A stretch of 64,000 nt of DNA, taken from NCBI GenBank assembly GCA_900555635.1, contig USLU01000013.1, positions 39,735 through 103,734 of the forward strand. Reading direction: 5' to 3'. Position numbers and translations under genes: made by a program. This DNA comes from an uncultured Bacteroides sp. GTDB lineage: Bacteria > Bacteroidota > Bacteroidia > Bacteroidales > Bacteroidaceae. Below, piece after piece: positions 31,610 through 41,590 of this stretch. Numbering within the stretch: position 1 is the first letter of the stretch; each line of letters begins with the position of its first letter. Below the pieces are notes generated by a model. That model was not told the DNA's origin, searched no databases, and saw only the letters and a program-made list of their open reading frames with translations.

Positions 31610-32944
31610 CTACCGTCCCAATAATGACTTCTCGGCAGCTTCCATTCCATAGAAATTGAAGCCATCAACCACCTGCTGCATTAATGCAGAGATTTCATCA
31701 TTACAGAGATTACCGACACTACCTTCATGAGTATGGTGTACTTCTTTATTATGAGAGAATTTTCCGGCTTCTATATCCAAACCTACTTTTTTATAAGCAT
31801 CCCGGAAAGGCATGCCTTCACGTGCCAGACGGTTCACTTCCTCTACACTGAAAATAAGCAGATACTTATCGTCATCCAAGATGTGCTCGTTCACCTTAAT
31901 CTCATTCATAATGTATGTTGTCATCTGTAAGCAATCCTTCAGCTCTTGGAAAGCAGGAAGGAATACTTCCTTGATAATCTGTAAGTCACGGAAATAACCT
32001 GACGGCAGATTATTAGCTATCATCATTATCTGTTGAGGCAAGGATTGTAACTTGTTACATTTAGCACGGGTTAATTCAAACACATCCGGATTCTTCTTAT
32101 GAGGCATAATGCTGGAACCAGTGGTACAATCATCAGGCAGTTTCACAAAACCGAAGTTCTGACTATTGAACAGACATGCATCAAATGCCAACTTTGAGAT
32201 AGTACCCGCAATACTTGCCAAAGCAAAAGCGACATTGCGCTCCATCTTACCACGTCCCATCTGGGCATATACCACATTATAATTCATTGAATCAAAACCC
32301 AAAAGCTCTGTCGTCATCGTACGATTCAATGGAAATGAAGAACCATAACCGGCAGCTGATCCTAAAGGATTGCGGTTGCACATTTTAAAGGCTGCCTGAA
32401 GAAAGAGCATATCGTCTACCAACCCTTCGGCATAAGCACCAAACCATAGTCCGAAGGACGAAGGCATGGCTATCTGCAAATGAGTATATCCCGGCATCAA
32501 TACATTCTTATAACGGTTGCTTTGCATAATAAGCACATGAAATAGCTGTTCTACCGCCTCAGCAATCTCTTTGATCTGCGCACGGGTAAACAGTTTCAAG
32601 TCGAGCAAGACTTGATCATTACGAGAACGCCCGCTATGTATTTTCTTACCTACATCACCCAATTTACGAGTAAGCATAAGTTCTACCTGAGAGTGTACAT
32701 CTTCTATACCTTCCTCTATTACGAATTCCCCACTTTCTGCTGCCGCATAGATATTCTTCAATTCAGCAAGCAATTGCGCCAATTCTTCTTTGGTCAACAG
32801 ACCGATACTTTCGAGCATCGTGATATGAGCCATAGATCCTATAACGTCATGTTTTGCCAAATACAAATCCATTTCACGATCACGCCCCACAGTGAAGCGC
32901 TCGATATCTTTATTTACCTGAACGGATTTCTCCCAAAGTTTCAT
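31610..32944 (-). CDS. argH: Argininosuccinate lyase
   Basis: A 444-residue cytosolic enzyme that cleaves argininosuccinate to arginine and fumarate, the last step of arginine synthesis. Hallmarks: HSQVELMLTRKLGDVGKKIHSGRSRNDQVLLD (about 84-115), MPGYTHLQIAMPSSFG (about 148-163) and the fumarase/lyase signature GSSIMPHKKNPD (about 266-277). It ends a minus-strand run after an SRPBCC gene (24 bases). It is physically separate from the argR-argD cluster; the element lies between them. Confidence 0.96.
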   Translation of the reverse strand: MKLWEKSVQVNKDIERFTVGRDREMDLYLAKHDVIGSMAHITMLESIGLLTKEELAQLLAELKNIYAAAESGEFVIEEGIEDVHSQVELMLTRKLGDVGKKIHSGRSRNDQVLLDLKLFTRAQIKEIAEAVEQLFHVLIMQSNRYKNVLMPGYTHLQIAMPSSFGLWFGAYAEGLVDDMLFLQAAFKMCNRNPLGSAAGYGSSFPLNRTMTTELLGFDSMNYNVVYAQMGRGKMERNVAFALASIAGTISKLAFDACLFNSQNFGFVKLPDDCTTGSSIMPHKKNPDVFELTRAKCNKLQSLPQQIMMIANNLPSGYFRDLQIIKEVFLPAFQELKDCLQMTTYIMNEIKVNEHILDDDKYLLIFSVEEVNRLAREGMPFRDAYKKVGLDIEAGKFSHNKEVHHTHEGSVGNLCNDEISALMQQVVDGFNFYGMEAAEKSLLGR

Positions 32945-32968
32945 GATTAATGTTTAATAATTGATTAT

Positions 32969-33403
32969 TTAATAACTAATCATGGCAAGCATATCTGCCA
33001 TCTTTTCCAATCCTTCCTGCAAAGGTTTCTGTACCATGGTTTTCATAAATGGATTCAATTCCATACCGATAGTCAGCTTCATTTTGCATTCGGTATCTGT
33101 TATCCGAACAATCTGAATCCATAAATTAAATGGTAATGGGGAAGTTGTAGTAGCGAATTTGATACATTTAACAGGTTCTTTTTCTACAATCTGCAAAGTG
33201 ATTTTCCCCACAGGAGCCACCTCTATAGACATACTCTCTGCATCAAAGCTCAAGTTCTTGACTTTATCTTCCGGAAGGCGGTCTTTCACCTTTTCCAGGT
33301 TATTCAAATCGGAAAGTTTTTCGTAAACAGCTTCCTGAGAAGCCGGTATAACTTTCACTTCACTCTCAAATTTCGTCATATCCACATCGTATTTAAAAGA
33401 CAA
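32969..33403 (-). CDS. SRPBCC-family protein
   Basis: A 144-residue single-domain protein. The N-terminal FESEVKVIPASQEAVYEKLSDLNNLEKV is typical of START/polyketide-cyclase-like (SRPBCC) ligand-binding folds, which enclose a hydrophobic cavity; the C-terminal helix PFMKTMVQKPLQEGLEKMADMLAMI also fits. It sits between pyrE and argH in the same orientation. Binding partner unknown. Confidence 0.8.
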   Translation of the reverse strand: MSFKYDVDMTKFESEVKVIPASQEAVYEKLSDLNNLEKVKDRLPEDKVKNLSFDAESMSIEVAPVGKITLQIVEKEPVKCIKFATTTSPLPFNLWIQIVRITDTECKMKLTIGMELNPFMKTMVQKPLQEGLEKMADMLAMISY

Positions 33404-33473
33404 AAAGAACTATCCGGACAGAATCTATCCGAATGGCTCTTTCGTCATACTTATATAATAAAAACAACAAGTC

Positions 33474-34112
33474 TTATTTACCGGATTCCCAGTGTGCAGG
33501 ATCTTTCCGCCATTCATTCAACGTTTCTACATCCTCTTCTTCGATGTAACCCGTACGCAATGCAACTTCCATTACTGCTTCGTAATTGGTCAATGTTACC
33601 AAAGTAACTTTGGCATCCTTAAATGCTTTTTCAGCAACCGGGAAACCGTAAGTGTAAGCGGCAACCATACCAATAACCTCACATCCGTCACGACGAATAG
33701 CTTCTACAGCCTTCAGGCTACTTCCGCCAGTAGAAATCAAATCTTCTACAACCACAACTTTCATACCGGGACGAAGTTCACCTTCAATCAAATTCTCCAG
33801 TCCATGGTCTTTCGGAGTGGAGCGTACATATACAAACGGGAGGTTTAATGCATCAGCCACCAATGCTCCTTGAGGGATGGCGCCTGTTGCAACACCTGCA
33901 ATAGCATCTACCTGTCCGAAACGTTCCAAAATCAGACGCGTAATTTCGACTTTCACAAAATTACGGAGAGAAGGATAAGAAAGGGTTTTGCGGTTATCAC
34001 AATAAAACGGAGATTTCCAACCAGACGCCCAAGTGAAGGGATTAGCCGGCTGTAATTTAATCGCTTTAATCTTCAGCAACTTTTCTGCAAACAATCTTTC
34101 TAAATTTTTCAT
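33474..34112 (-). CDS. pyrE: Orotate phosphoribosyltransferase
   Basis: This 212-residue enzyme makes orotidine monophosphate from orotate and PRPP in pyrimidine synthesis. Visible are the substrate segment FTWASGWKSPFYCDNRKTLSYP (about 26-47), AIAGVATGAIPQGALVADAL, the lysine loop VRSTPKDHGLENLIEGEL and the PRPP motif VVVVEDLISTGGSSLKAVEAI (about 120-140). Length is normal. It follows recX by 81 bases and may share the prmC-recX transcript. Confidence 0.96.
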   Translation of the reverse strand: MKNLERLFAEKLLKIKAIKLQPANPFTWASGWKSPFYCDNRKTLSYPSLRNFVKVEITRLILERFGQVDAIAGVATGAIPQGALVADALNLPFVYVRSTPKDHGLENLIEGELRPGMKVVVVEDLISTGGSSLKAVEAIRRDGCEVIGMVAAYTYGFPVAEKAFKDAKVTLVTLTNYEAVMEVALRTGYIEEEDVETLNEWRKDPAHWESGK

Positions 34113-34193
34113 AGCGAAACTTACTATTATGATAAATATGGCACAAAAATACGGAAACTGAATGAGAATAAAAAAGAGAATGCCAATAATTTT

Positions 34194-34673
34194 TCATTCG
34201 GGATACTCATTTTCATCAGAAAGGTCGATACAACGACGAATATCTTTCATTTCAAATCCACGACTGAATGCAAACCGCATCAGTTTTCCATTTAATTCAT
34301 ACTCGTTTTCGGCACGAACACTTTTCCGCTTTGAATTCAGCAAATCGCGTAAAATGGAAAGATATTCTTCTTCATCAATCTCATTTAAGAATGAATGATA
34401 GGTTACGGAAGATATCTTTTTCAACTGGAGAGCTTGCTTAATTTTCACCTTACCCCATTTGGCAAAACGGTATTTATCATTGATAAAAGCACGGCAAAAT
34501 CGTTCTTCATCAATGTATTTATCCTGTTCTAAACGGTCAAGGATACGTTCAATAGCATCATAGGCGATACCCCAACGCTGTAGCTTTTCTGCAATCTCCG
34601 CGCGGCAATGTTCAGCAGTAGAACAATAAGCAGCCACTCGGTTCAGTGCTTCTGTTTCTGTTATCTCAATCAT
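34194..34673 (-). CDS. recX: RecX-family regulatory protein
   Basis: A 159-residue protein of the RecX family, which in other bacteria inhibits RecA filaments. Three-helix repeats typical of RecX are seen: ALNRVAAYCSTAEHCRAEIAEKL, ERILDRLEQDKYIDEERFCRAFINDK and the KWGKVKIKQALQLKKIS block (about 80-95). Its start overlaps the prmC stop by four bases (ATGA), so the two are translationally coupled. Role in this organism is inferred from family. Confidence 0.85.
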   Translation of the reverse strand: MIEITETEALNRVAAYCSTAEHCRAEIAEKLQRWGIAYDAIERILDRLEQDKYIDEERFCRAFINDKYRFAKWGKVKIKQALQLKKISSVTYHSFLNEIDEEEYLSILRDLLNSKRKSVRAENEYELNGKLMRFAFSRGFEMKDIRRCIDLSDENEYPE

Positions 34674-35506
34674 CGTCTTGCAATTACAAACCGGTCGTTA
34701 CCGGAAATATCTTTTTGGATATGGGCACTCGAATAGCCTAGCTCGAGCAACATAGCAACGGTCGCTTCCCCGAATGCCCGGTTAATTTCAAAATAAAGTT
34801 TACCACAGGATTCCAGCATAACCAATCCCAGTTCCGCAATGCGCCGATAAAAACGAAGCGGATCAGCATCGGGAACAAACAGAGCCAAAGAAGGTTCCCA
34901 GTCCAGCACATTTCGCTCCATTTCTTGCTTCTCCGCTTCCAACACATAAGGTGGATTGCTGACTATCACATCATAACGTTCCTGAAAAGCAGGTTGATAA
35001 GTCAACACATCACATAAGACGAAGTTAACGGATGCTTGCAATATTTCATTATTCCGGCGAGATACGGCAAGTGCTTCTTCCGAAATATCCCATGCTGTAA
35101 CTTGTGCTTCCGGAAGTTCTTTCGATAAAGAAACTGATATGCAACCACTACCGGTACCAATATCCAGGATACGTGCATTTGCAGAAATTTCCTTCAATAT
35201 GATCTCCACAAGTTCTTCGGTTTCAGGACGAGGGATCAGCACTCCCGGAGCCACCTGAAACTTACGTCCAAGGAAATATGCAATACCTTGTACATATTGT
35301 ATCGGCTCAAAATTGCACAAACGAATAAGAATGCTTTCTAATTCCTTTGCTTCTTTTGGAGATAAAATTATATCTTTGCCCAAATAATAATCAATCGTGC
35401 TCTGTCCCAGTATCTCACAACAGATGATCCGGGAAAGATTGGCAGCTTCTTGCATGGAGTAACACTCCTGCAAGGTGTTGCGAATGTATGAGCTGGTTAC
35501 ATTCAT
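34670..35506 (-). CDS. prmC: Release factor glutamine methyltransferase
   Basis: A 278-residue SAM-dependent methyltransferase that modifies the GGQ glutamine of release factors RF1/RF2. It has the N-terminal helical domain (to about 85), the SAM-binding motif ILDIGTGSGCISVSLSKELP (about 116-135) and the catalytic NPPYV (about 183-187), the hallmark of this family. It heads the prmC-recX unit with a TACTTTTG promoter element 23 bases before the start. Confidence 0.95.
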   Translation of the reverse strand: MNVTSSYIRNTLQECYSMQEAANLSRIICCEILGQSTIDYYLGKDIILSPKEAKELESILIRLCNFEPIQYVQGIAYFLGRKFQVAPGVLIPRPETEELVEIILKEISANARILDIGTGSGCISVSLSKELPEAQVTAWDISEEALAVSRRNNEILQASVNFVLCDVLTYQPAFQERYDVIVSNPPYVLEAEKQEMERNVLDWEPSLALFVPDADPLRFYRRIAELGLVMLESCGKLYFEINRAFGEATVAMLLELGYSSAHIQKDISGNDRFVIARR

Positions 35507-35528
35507 GGAAGTCCTTTTTATCGGGCTG

Positions 35529-35536
35529 CAAAAGTA
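35529..35536 (-). promoter_or_regulatory. -7 promoter element of prmC-recX
   Basis: Minus strand TACTTTTG, exact TAnnTTTG match, 23 bases before prmC. It lies in the 55-base divergent gap shared with ribD. Confidence 0.6.
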
Positions 35537-35561
35537 ATAATATATTTTGATTTAAACCAAA

Positions 35562-36623
35562 ATGGCAGAAGGTAGTTTTGAAGAAGAGAAATACATGCGG
35601 CGTAGCATCCAGTTAGCTCAAAACGGACTATGCAACTCCGCACCTAACCCAATGGTAGGAGCAGTCATCGTTTGTGACGGAAAAATAATTGGTGAAGGTT
35701 ATCATATACGTTGCGGAGAAGCACACGCTGAGGTCAACGCAATTCGTTCTGTAAAAGACACATCACTACTCAAGCGTTCCACAATTTATGTCACTTTGGA
35801 ACCCTGTTCGCACTATGGCAAGACACCGCCATGCGCAGACTTAATTATTGAGAAACAAATACCCCGTATTGTCATAGGCTGCCAAGACCCTTTTTCGAAA
35901 GTAGCAGGGCGAGGCATTCAAAAGTTGAAAGATGCTGGTCGTGAAGTTATTGTCGGGGTATTGGAACAAGAATGCAAATATCTAATCCGCAGGTTCATTA
36001 CCTTCCACACACAACGGCGACCCTATATCACCCTAAAGTGGGCGGAATCAGCGGACAAATTCATAGACATATGCCGCACCGAAGGGGCCCCTGTTATTCT
36101 TTCTAACCCACTCACTTCTATGCTGGTACATAAAAAGCGGGCAGAACACAATGCTATTATAGTAGGCACCCATACGGCAAAATTAGATAACCCAAGCCTA
36201 AACGTGCGCCATTGGCAAGGCCGATCACCCGTCCGTATTGTCATTGACCGGACTTTGAGTCTCCCTCCGAATTTACATTTGTTCGACGGTAGCACTCCTA
36301 CTCTGGTATTCACTGAAGCCACACAAGAACCGAGACTCAACATTGAATATCTCACAATAGATTTTCAACAAGATATTCTGCCCCAGATGATGGGAATCTT
36401 ATACTCCCGTGGATTGCAATCACTGCTTGTAGAAGGTGGCAGCCTATTATTACAATCTTTCATAGATACAGGCTTATGGGATGAAATATTTGTGGAAGAG
36501 GCACCCATATCGCTCTATTCCGGTGTTAAATCACCTAAAATCAGCGATAAAATTCCTTATGTAGCCGAACAATCCTTCAGTAGGAGTTTTCGGCATTATA
36601 CCGCCGGAAGAAACAGTCAATAG
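35562..36623 (+). CDS. ribD: Bifunctional riboflavin deaminase/reductase
   Basis: A 353-residue two-domain enzyme catalysing deamination and reduction of the pyrimidine intermediate in riboflavin synthesis. The N-terminal deaminase domain (about 8-150) has the zinc motif HAEVNAI and EPCSHYGKTPPCADLI. The C-terminal reductase domain (about 155-345) has RPYITLKWAESADKFID and VEGGSLLLQSFIDTGLWDEI. No FMN riboswitch is visible in the very short (55-base) leader. It is a single gene here, divergent from prmC. Confidence 0.94.
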   Translation: MAEGSFEEEKYMRRSIQLAQNGLCNSAPNPMVGAVIVCDGKIIGEGYHIRCGEAHAEVNAIRSVKDTSLLKRSTIYVTLEPCSHYGKTPPCADLIIEKQIPRIVIGCQDPFSKVAGRGIQKLKDAGREVIVGVLEQECKYLIRRFITFHTQRRPYITLKWAESADKFIDICRTEGAPVILSNPLTSMLVHKKRAEHNAIIVGTHTAKLDNPSLNVRHWQGRSPVRIVIDRTLSLPPNLHLFDGSTPTLVFTEATQEPRLNIEYLTIDFQQDILPQMMGILYSRGLQSLLVEGGSLLLQSFIDTGLWDEIFVEEAPISLYSGVKSPKISDKIPYVAEQSFSRSFRHYTAGRNSQ

Positions 36624-36720
36624 CCTCATTTTTTGGCTTTTTTATCGAGGAAATGGGGCATATTATCTATAATTTTATATAAAACTTCCCCGCAATGCTG
36701 TTTATAGAAAAAAATGTTCC

Positions 36721-36728
36721 TATTTTTG
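36721..36728 (+). promoter_or_regulatory. -7 promoter element of the DUF6242 gene
   Basis: TATTTTTG matches TAnnTTTG, 28 bases before the start codon. Confidence 0.55.
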
Positions 36729-36756
36729 CAACTTGTAAATAAACACTAACTTTCAA

Positions 36757-38094
36757 ATGAGAATAAAGTTTTTATCAGTTATTGTGAGTTTTCTGATTGT
36801 GTCAATTGCCATGAGTTCATGCCTGGACTCCGACGACACCGCCGAATATAGCTCCGATGCTACTGTACATGCCTTTGGTCTTGACTCCGTATTTGGTAAA
36901 CATTACAAATTTTCGATTGACCAACTTAACAGATTAATCTATAACAAGGATTCAATGCCGGTCGGCGCTAATGTAGATAGCATCCTTGGTCGTATATTGG
37001 TAGACACCTTCGATGTAACAGGCTGGATAACCGCCGGTTCTCCTACCGATACTTTATTCATTATGAAGGATTCCGTAGATTTAAGACCTGCCGTAAACAA
37101 AGCCGGACAGTCAGGTATGGAATTCATTACACATGCAGCAGACGGAACAAGTAGCCGTAAATACTATCTGGACATAAGGGTTCACTTGCAAGATCCCGAT
37201 TCTTTAGTTTGGAAAGATATGGCAACCGAAGGTAATGTATTCTCTAATACTATTACTACAAAACCACAAAGATCAGTCATATTGAATAGTGATTTATTGG
37301 TGTATACCTCTAATACTACTGTTTATAAAACATCAACAGAGCCTTACCACTACAATTGGACTCAAGCATCTATCTCAACCTTGCCGACTGACGCTAAGTT
37401 GACATCTGTGATTAATTTCCAGGAAAAGCTCTACATGGCAACCCAAAGTGGTGACGTATATTCATCTTCCAATGGTATTACTTGGGACAAGATGAACGGA
37501 CTGAGTAATAATATAGTGGCTCTTGTAGCAACTTTCCCCAAGAACGAGTTGGGTAATATATCAGCAACCTTAGTGGGTATTCAAGAAGATAGCCAAAAGA
37601 AACGCTATTTCTGCACTACTACGGACGGATTAATGTGGGAAACCAAAGAAGCGGTAACCGATGGCTTCCCCACGGAAAATATTTACTATACGGCACTTAC
37701 CACTGCCAATGGCGTGGATAAAGTAGTAGCAGTAGGTATGCCACAAGCGGTAAGCAAAATTACAACTCCTTGGTTCTCTATGAACGGAGATGGTTGGGCT
37801 GCTCTAAGCAATGCTTCCGGTTCGTTCTGTCCCGGAATGGAAAACCCATCTATTCTGTATTATGGTGGCATGTTTTATTGTTTTGGTGGTAAACTTGATG
37901 CCATATACTCTTCTATCGCAGGTATAGCATGGCAAAAGGTTGAAAAGAAATTCTTATTACCCGAGAAGTTCAAGGACAAGGGTTCGTATTCCATGACGGT
38001 AGATAAGAACAACTTTATATGGATTGTATTTGGCGGCAACAATACTAAAAATGAAGTATGGCGTGGCCGTCTTAACAGATTAGGTTTCAAATAG
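36757..38094 (+). CDS. DUF6242-type lipoprotein
   Basis: A 445-residue exported protein: lipoprotein signal MRIKFLSVIVSFLIVSIAMSSC (Cys22 lipidated), then an N-terminal beta domain (about 30-140, with DATVHAFGLDSVFGKHYKF), then a beta-propeller-like C-terminal part with repeated short W/G motifs (SSNGITWDKMNGLS, CTTTDGLMWETK, SSIAGIAWQKVE). It resembles the Bacteroidales DUF6242 family. It lies 31 bases upstream of uppS and bamA, suggesting expression with envelope genes. Function unknown. Confidence 0.8.
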   Translation: MRIKFLSVIVSFLIVSIAMSSCLDSDDTAEYSSDATVHAFGLDSVFGKHYKFSIDQLNRLIYNKDSMPVGANVDSILGRILVDTFDVTGWITAGSPTDTLFIMKDSVDLRPAVNKAGQSGMEFITHAADGTSSRKYYLDIRVHLQDPDSLVWKDMATEGNVFSNTITTKPQRSVILNSDLLVYTSNTTVYKTSTEPYHYNWTQASISTLPTDAKLTSVINFQEKLYMATQSGDVYSSSNGITWDKMNGLSNNIVALVATFPKNELGNISATLVGIQEDSQKKRYFCTTTDGLMWETKEAVTDGFPTENIYYTALTTANGVDKVVAVGMPQAVSKITTPWFSMNGDGWAALSNASGSFCPGMENPSILYYGGMFYCFGGKLDAIYSSIAGIAWQKVEKKFLLPEKFKDKGSYSMTVDKNNFIWIVFGGNNTKNEVWRGRLNRLGFK

Positions 38095-38125
38095 CAGGAA
38101 TGACATCAACATTCAACTAAAAGAG

Positions 38126-38860
38126 ATGCTATACAAAGAACAAATTGAATTAAATCGGATACCCCGGCATGTAGCAATTATCATGGACGGTAACGGACGG
38201 TGGGCCAAGCAACGCGGTCATGAGCGTAGCTATGGACATCAGGTCGGTGCAGAAACCGTGCATATCATTGCAGAAGAAGCAGCCAGGCTAGGCATCAAGT
38301 ATCTGACTTTATACACGTTTTCTACCGAGAACTGGAATCGTCCTTCCAACGAAGTAGCTGCCCTAATGGCTTTGCTCTTTGACTCCATCGAGGAAGAGAC
38401 ATTTATGAAGAACAATATCAGTTTTCGTGTGATTGGAGATATTGAAAAATTACCGACGCATGTTCAGCAACGGTTAAATACCTGCATAGAACATACTTCA
38501 CATAACACAGGAATGTGCCTGGTGCTTGCACTCAGTTATTCCTCTCAATGGGAACTAACGGAAGCCACCCGGCAAATAGCAATTCTGGTACAACAAGAGA
38601 CATTAAGTCCTGAACAAATTAGTAGTGAGTTGATTTCACAACACCTGACTACCAATTTTATGCCCAACCCCGACCTGCTTATACGCACCGGAGGTGAGAT
38701 TCGTCTGAGCAATTATTTGCTTTGGCAATGTGCTTACTCAGAGTTGTATTTCTGTGATACTTACTGGCCCGACTTCCGAGAAGAAGAGCTTTGTAAAGCA
38801 ATTTTAGACTATCAGAAGCGTGAGCGCAGATTTGGCAAAACCAGTGAACAAATCAGTTGA
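38126..38860 (+). CDS. uppS: Isoprenyl transferase (undecaprenyl pyrophosphate synthase)
   Basis: A 244-residue cis-prenyltransferase that makes the C55 lipid carrier for peptidoglycan and surface polysaccharides. The P-loop IPRHVAIIMDGNGRWAKQRG (about 11-30) with catalytic Asp, the LGIKYLTLYTFSTENWNRP segment (about 57-75) and the C-terminal DLLIRTGGEIRLSNYLLWQ (about 184-202) are all canonical. bamA follows after 66 bases. Confidence 0.96.
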   Translation: MLYKEQIELNRIPRHVAIIMDGNGRWAKQRGHERSYGHQVGAETVHIIAEEAARLGIKYLTLYTFSTENWNRPSNEVAALMALLFDSIEEETFMKNNISFRVIGDIEKLPTHVQQRLNTCIEHTSHNTGMCLVLALSYSSQWELTEATRQIAILVQQETLSPEQISSELISQHLTTNFMPNPDLLIRTGGEIRLSNYLLWQCAYSELYFCDTYWPDFREEELCKAILDYQKRERRFGKTSEQIS

Positions 38861-38926
38861 ACACCAATTTGAAAATAAGTAATAAATAAGATAACACATA
38901 ACTTGTAATTTGTAATTCATAAAATA

Positions 38927-41566
38927 ATGCATTATCGTATTTTCTCTATATTCGTAACGTTTATCTGCCTTTTCGGCTGCGTACTGACTACTGCAGCGCA
39001 GGATACAAACAGCACCGATGAAACCGAGAAACCGGTCATCCTCTATTCGGGAACCCCTAAGAAGTATGAAATAGCAGACATCAAAGTGGAAGGAGCCCAG
39101 AACTATGAAGACTATGTAATTATCGGATTATCCGGTCTATCTAAGGGGCAAACCATCTCCGTGCCGGGTGACGAAATTACTCAAGCTTGTAAACGCTACT
39201 GGCGACATGGTTTATTCTCGGATGTTGAAATTACCGCGGACAAGATAGACGGCGATCAAATCTGGTTGACTATCCGTCTTACCATGCGTCCCCGTGTTTC
39301 CGATATTCGCTTCCATGGAGTGAAAAAGTCTGAGCGTGAAGACTTGGAAAACAAGATTGGCGTAATAAAGGGTGGTCAAATTACTCCTAACCTGATAGAC
39401 CGTGCCAAGACTTTGATTAAGCGCTATTTTGATGACAAAGGTTTTAAGAATGCCGAAGTAATCATTACTCAAAAGGATGACACATCTAAAGACAATCAGG
39501 TATTCGTCGACATCGATATAGATAAGAAAGAAAAAGTAAAGGTACACCAAATCACCATCGTTGGCAACGAGGCACTTACCACCAAGAAGTTGAAACGTGT
39601 GATGAAGAAGACCAATGAGAAAGGCAAACTACTTAACCTTTTCCGTACCAAGAAGTTTATCGAAGATAAATACGAAGAAGACAAGCAACTGATTATTGAC
39701 AAATATAACGAATTAGGTTATCGTGATGCAATAATCGTGAAGGATAGCATCAAACCGTATGATGATCGTACTGTAGACATTTTCATGCAAATTGATGAAG
39801 GACAAAAGTATTATCTCCGCAATGTAACCTGGGTAGGTAACACATTGTATCCCTCGGAACAGTTGAACTTCATGCTCCGTATGAAGAAAGGTGACGTTTA
39901 CAACCAGAAATTACTGACAGAACGTACCTCAACAGATGATGATGCCATCGGCAATCTATACTACAACAACGGTTATCTGTTCTATAATCTTGAACCGGTA
40001 GAAGTTAATATTGTAGGCGATTCTATCGACCTTGAGATGCGTATTTTCGAAGGTCGCCAAGCTACCATCAACAAAGTAAGTATTAATGGTAATGACCGTT
40101 TGTACGAAAACGTAGTACGTCGTGAACTTCGTACCCGCCCGGGTGAGTTGTTCAGCCGTGAAGACTTGATGCGTTCTATGCGTGAAATCCAGCAAATGGG
40201 ACACTTTGACCCTGAACAAATCAAACCGGACATCCAGCCAAGACCGGAAGACGGTACAGTTGATATCGGTTACGACCTCGTTTCCAAGGCCAATGACCAA
40301 GTAGAATTCTCTGCCGGTTGGGGACAAACAGGTATTATCGGTAAGTTAAGTTTGAAGTTCACCAACTTCTCTCTTGCCAACTTGTTGCATCCGGGTGACA
40401 ACTACCGTGGTATTTTGCCGCAAGGTGATGGCCAGACCTTGACTGTAAGTGGTCAGACAAATGCCAAATATTACCAATCTTATAGCGTTTCATTCTATGA
40501 TCCGTGGTTTGGAGGTAAACGTCCGAATGCGTTCTCAGTATCAGCATTCTACTCCAGACAGACTGACATCAGTAACCGTTATTACAACTCGGCATACATG
40601 AATAACTACTACAACAGCTATTACAGCGGTATGTATGGTTATGGACAATATAATTACGGTAGCTACAACAACTACGAAAACTATTACGACCCCGATAAGT
40701 CTATTCAGATGTATGGTCTTGCCGTAATGTTCGGTAAACGTCTGAAATGGCCTGATGACTACTTCCAGTTCACAGCAGAGTTGTCATACCAACGCTATAT
40801 CCTAAGCGACTGGCAATACTTCCCTGTAACCAACGGTAAGTGTAATAACCTGAGCTTGAACCTGACTTTATCTCGTAGTTCTATTGACAACCCTATTTAT
40901 CCGCGTCAGGGTTCTGAGTTCTCACTGTCTGCACAGATTACACCGCCTTACTCGCTGTTTGACGGTACAGACTACAGCAAGTACAGCACCAGAAATCAGG
41001 ATGACATGAACAAGATGCACAAGTGGATTGAATATCATAAGTGGAAATTCAAATCCAAAATTTACATCCCGTTGATGGACCCTGTTACTGTAAAACGTAC
41101 CCCGGTATTGATGGGTCGTGTAGAATTCGGATTGCTGGGACACTACAACAAATATAAGAAGTCTCCGTTTGAAACATTCGATGTGGGTGGTGACGGTATG
41201 ACCGGTTATTCCAGCTATGCAACGGAAAGTATCGCTCTTCGTGGTTACGAAAACAGTTCATTGACCCCGTACGGTTCCGAAGGTTATGCCTATACCCGTC
41301 TTGGTCTTGAATTAAGATATCCGTTGATGTTGGAAACAAGTACTAGTATTTATGCGTTAACATTCGTCGAAGCAGGTAATGCTTGGCAAGACGTTAACAA
41401 GTTCAATCCATTTGAATTGAAGCGCTCTGCCGGTGTTGGTGTCCGCATCTTCCTCCCGATGATTGGTATGATGGGTATTGACTGGGCTTACGGTTTCGAC
41501 AAAGTATTCGGACGTTCAGACTATGGTGGTAGCCAATTCCACTTTATCTTAGGACAAGAATTCTAA
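38927..41566 (+). CDS. bamA: Outer-membrane protein assembly factor BamA
   Basis: An 879-residue Omp85-family protein that folds and inserts outer-membrane barrels. It has a signal peptide (about 1-24), five POTRA repeats (about 45-470; e.g. YEIADIKVEGAQNYEDYVII, KVHQITIVGNEALTTKKLKR, ATINKVSINGNDRLYENVVRRE with LRTRPGELFSREDL) and a C-terminal barrel with an unusual Tyr/Asn-rich insert (NSAYMNNYYNSYYSGMYGY, about 556-590). The last strand ends in Phe. The gene order uppS-bamA-skp-skp-murI is conserved in Bacteroides. Confidence 0.95.
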   Translation: MHYRIFSIFVTFICLFGCVLTTAAQDTNSTDETEKPVILYSGTPKKYEIADIKVEGAQNYEDYVIIGLSGLSKGQTISVPGDEITQACKRYWRHGLFSDVEITADKIDGDQIWLTIRLTMRPRVSDIRFHGVKKSEREDLENKIGVIKGGQITPNLIDRAKTLIKRYFDDKGFKNAEVIITQKDDTSKDNQVFVDIDIDKKEKVKVHQITIVGNEALTTKKLKRVMKKTNEKGKLLNLFRTKKFIEDKYEEDKQLIIDKYNELGYRDAIIVKDSIKPYDDRTVDIFMQIDEGQKYYLRNVTWVGNTLYPSEQLNFMLRMKKGDVYNQKLLTERTSTDDDAIGNLYYNNGYLFYNLEPVEVNIVGDSIDLEMRIFEGRQATINKVSINGNDRLYENVVRRELRTRPGELFSREDLMRSMREIQQMGHFDPEQIKPDIQPRPEDGTVDIGYDLVSKANDQVEFSAGWGQTGIIGKLSLKFTNFSLANLLHPGDNYRGILPQGDGQTLTVSGQTNAKYYQSYSVSFYDPWFGGKRPNAFSVSAFYSRQTDISNRYYNSAYMNNYYNSYYSGMYGYGQYNYGSYNNYENYYDPDKSIQMYGLAVMFGKRLKWPDDYFQFTAELSYQRYILSDWQYFPVTNGKCNNLSLNLTLSRSSIDNPIYPRQGSEFSLSAQITPPYSLFDGTDYSKYSTRNQDDMNKMHKWIEYHKWKFKSKIYIPLMDPVTVKRTPVLMGRVEFGLLGHYNKYKKSPFETFDVGGDGMTGYSSYATESIALRGYENSSLTPYGSEGYAYTRLGLELRYPLMLETSTSIYALTFVEAGNAWQDVNKFNPFELKRSAGVGVRIFLPMIGMMGIDWAYGFDKVFGRSDYGGSQFHFILGQEF

Positions 41567-41590
41567 TTTGTTTCACAAAAACCAGACGTT

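Noticed and set aside
35507..35561. FMN riboswitch upstream of ribD
   Set aside because: The gap is only 55 bases, shared with the prmC promoter, too short for the conserved RFN structure.
38873..38926. Fifth heptamer array, before bamA
   Set aside because: 7-base periodicity is suggestive (TTGTAAT units) but the arms are not clearly complementary and the loop motif is absent, so it is mentioned only as a weak case.
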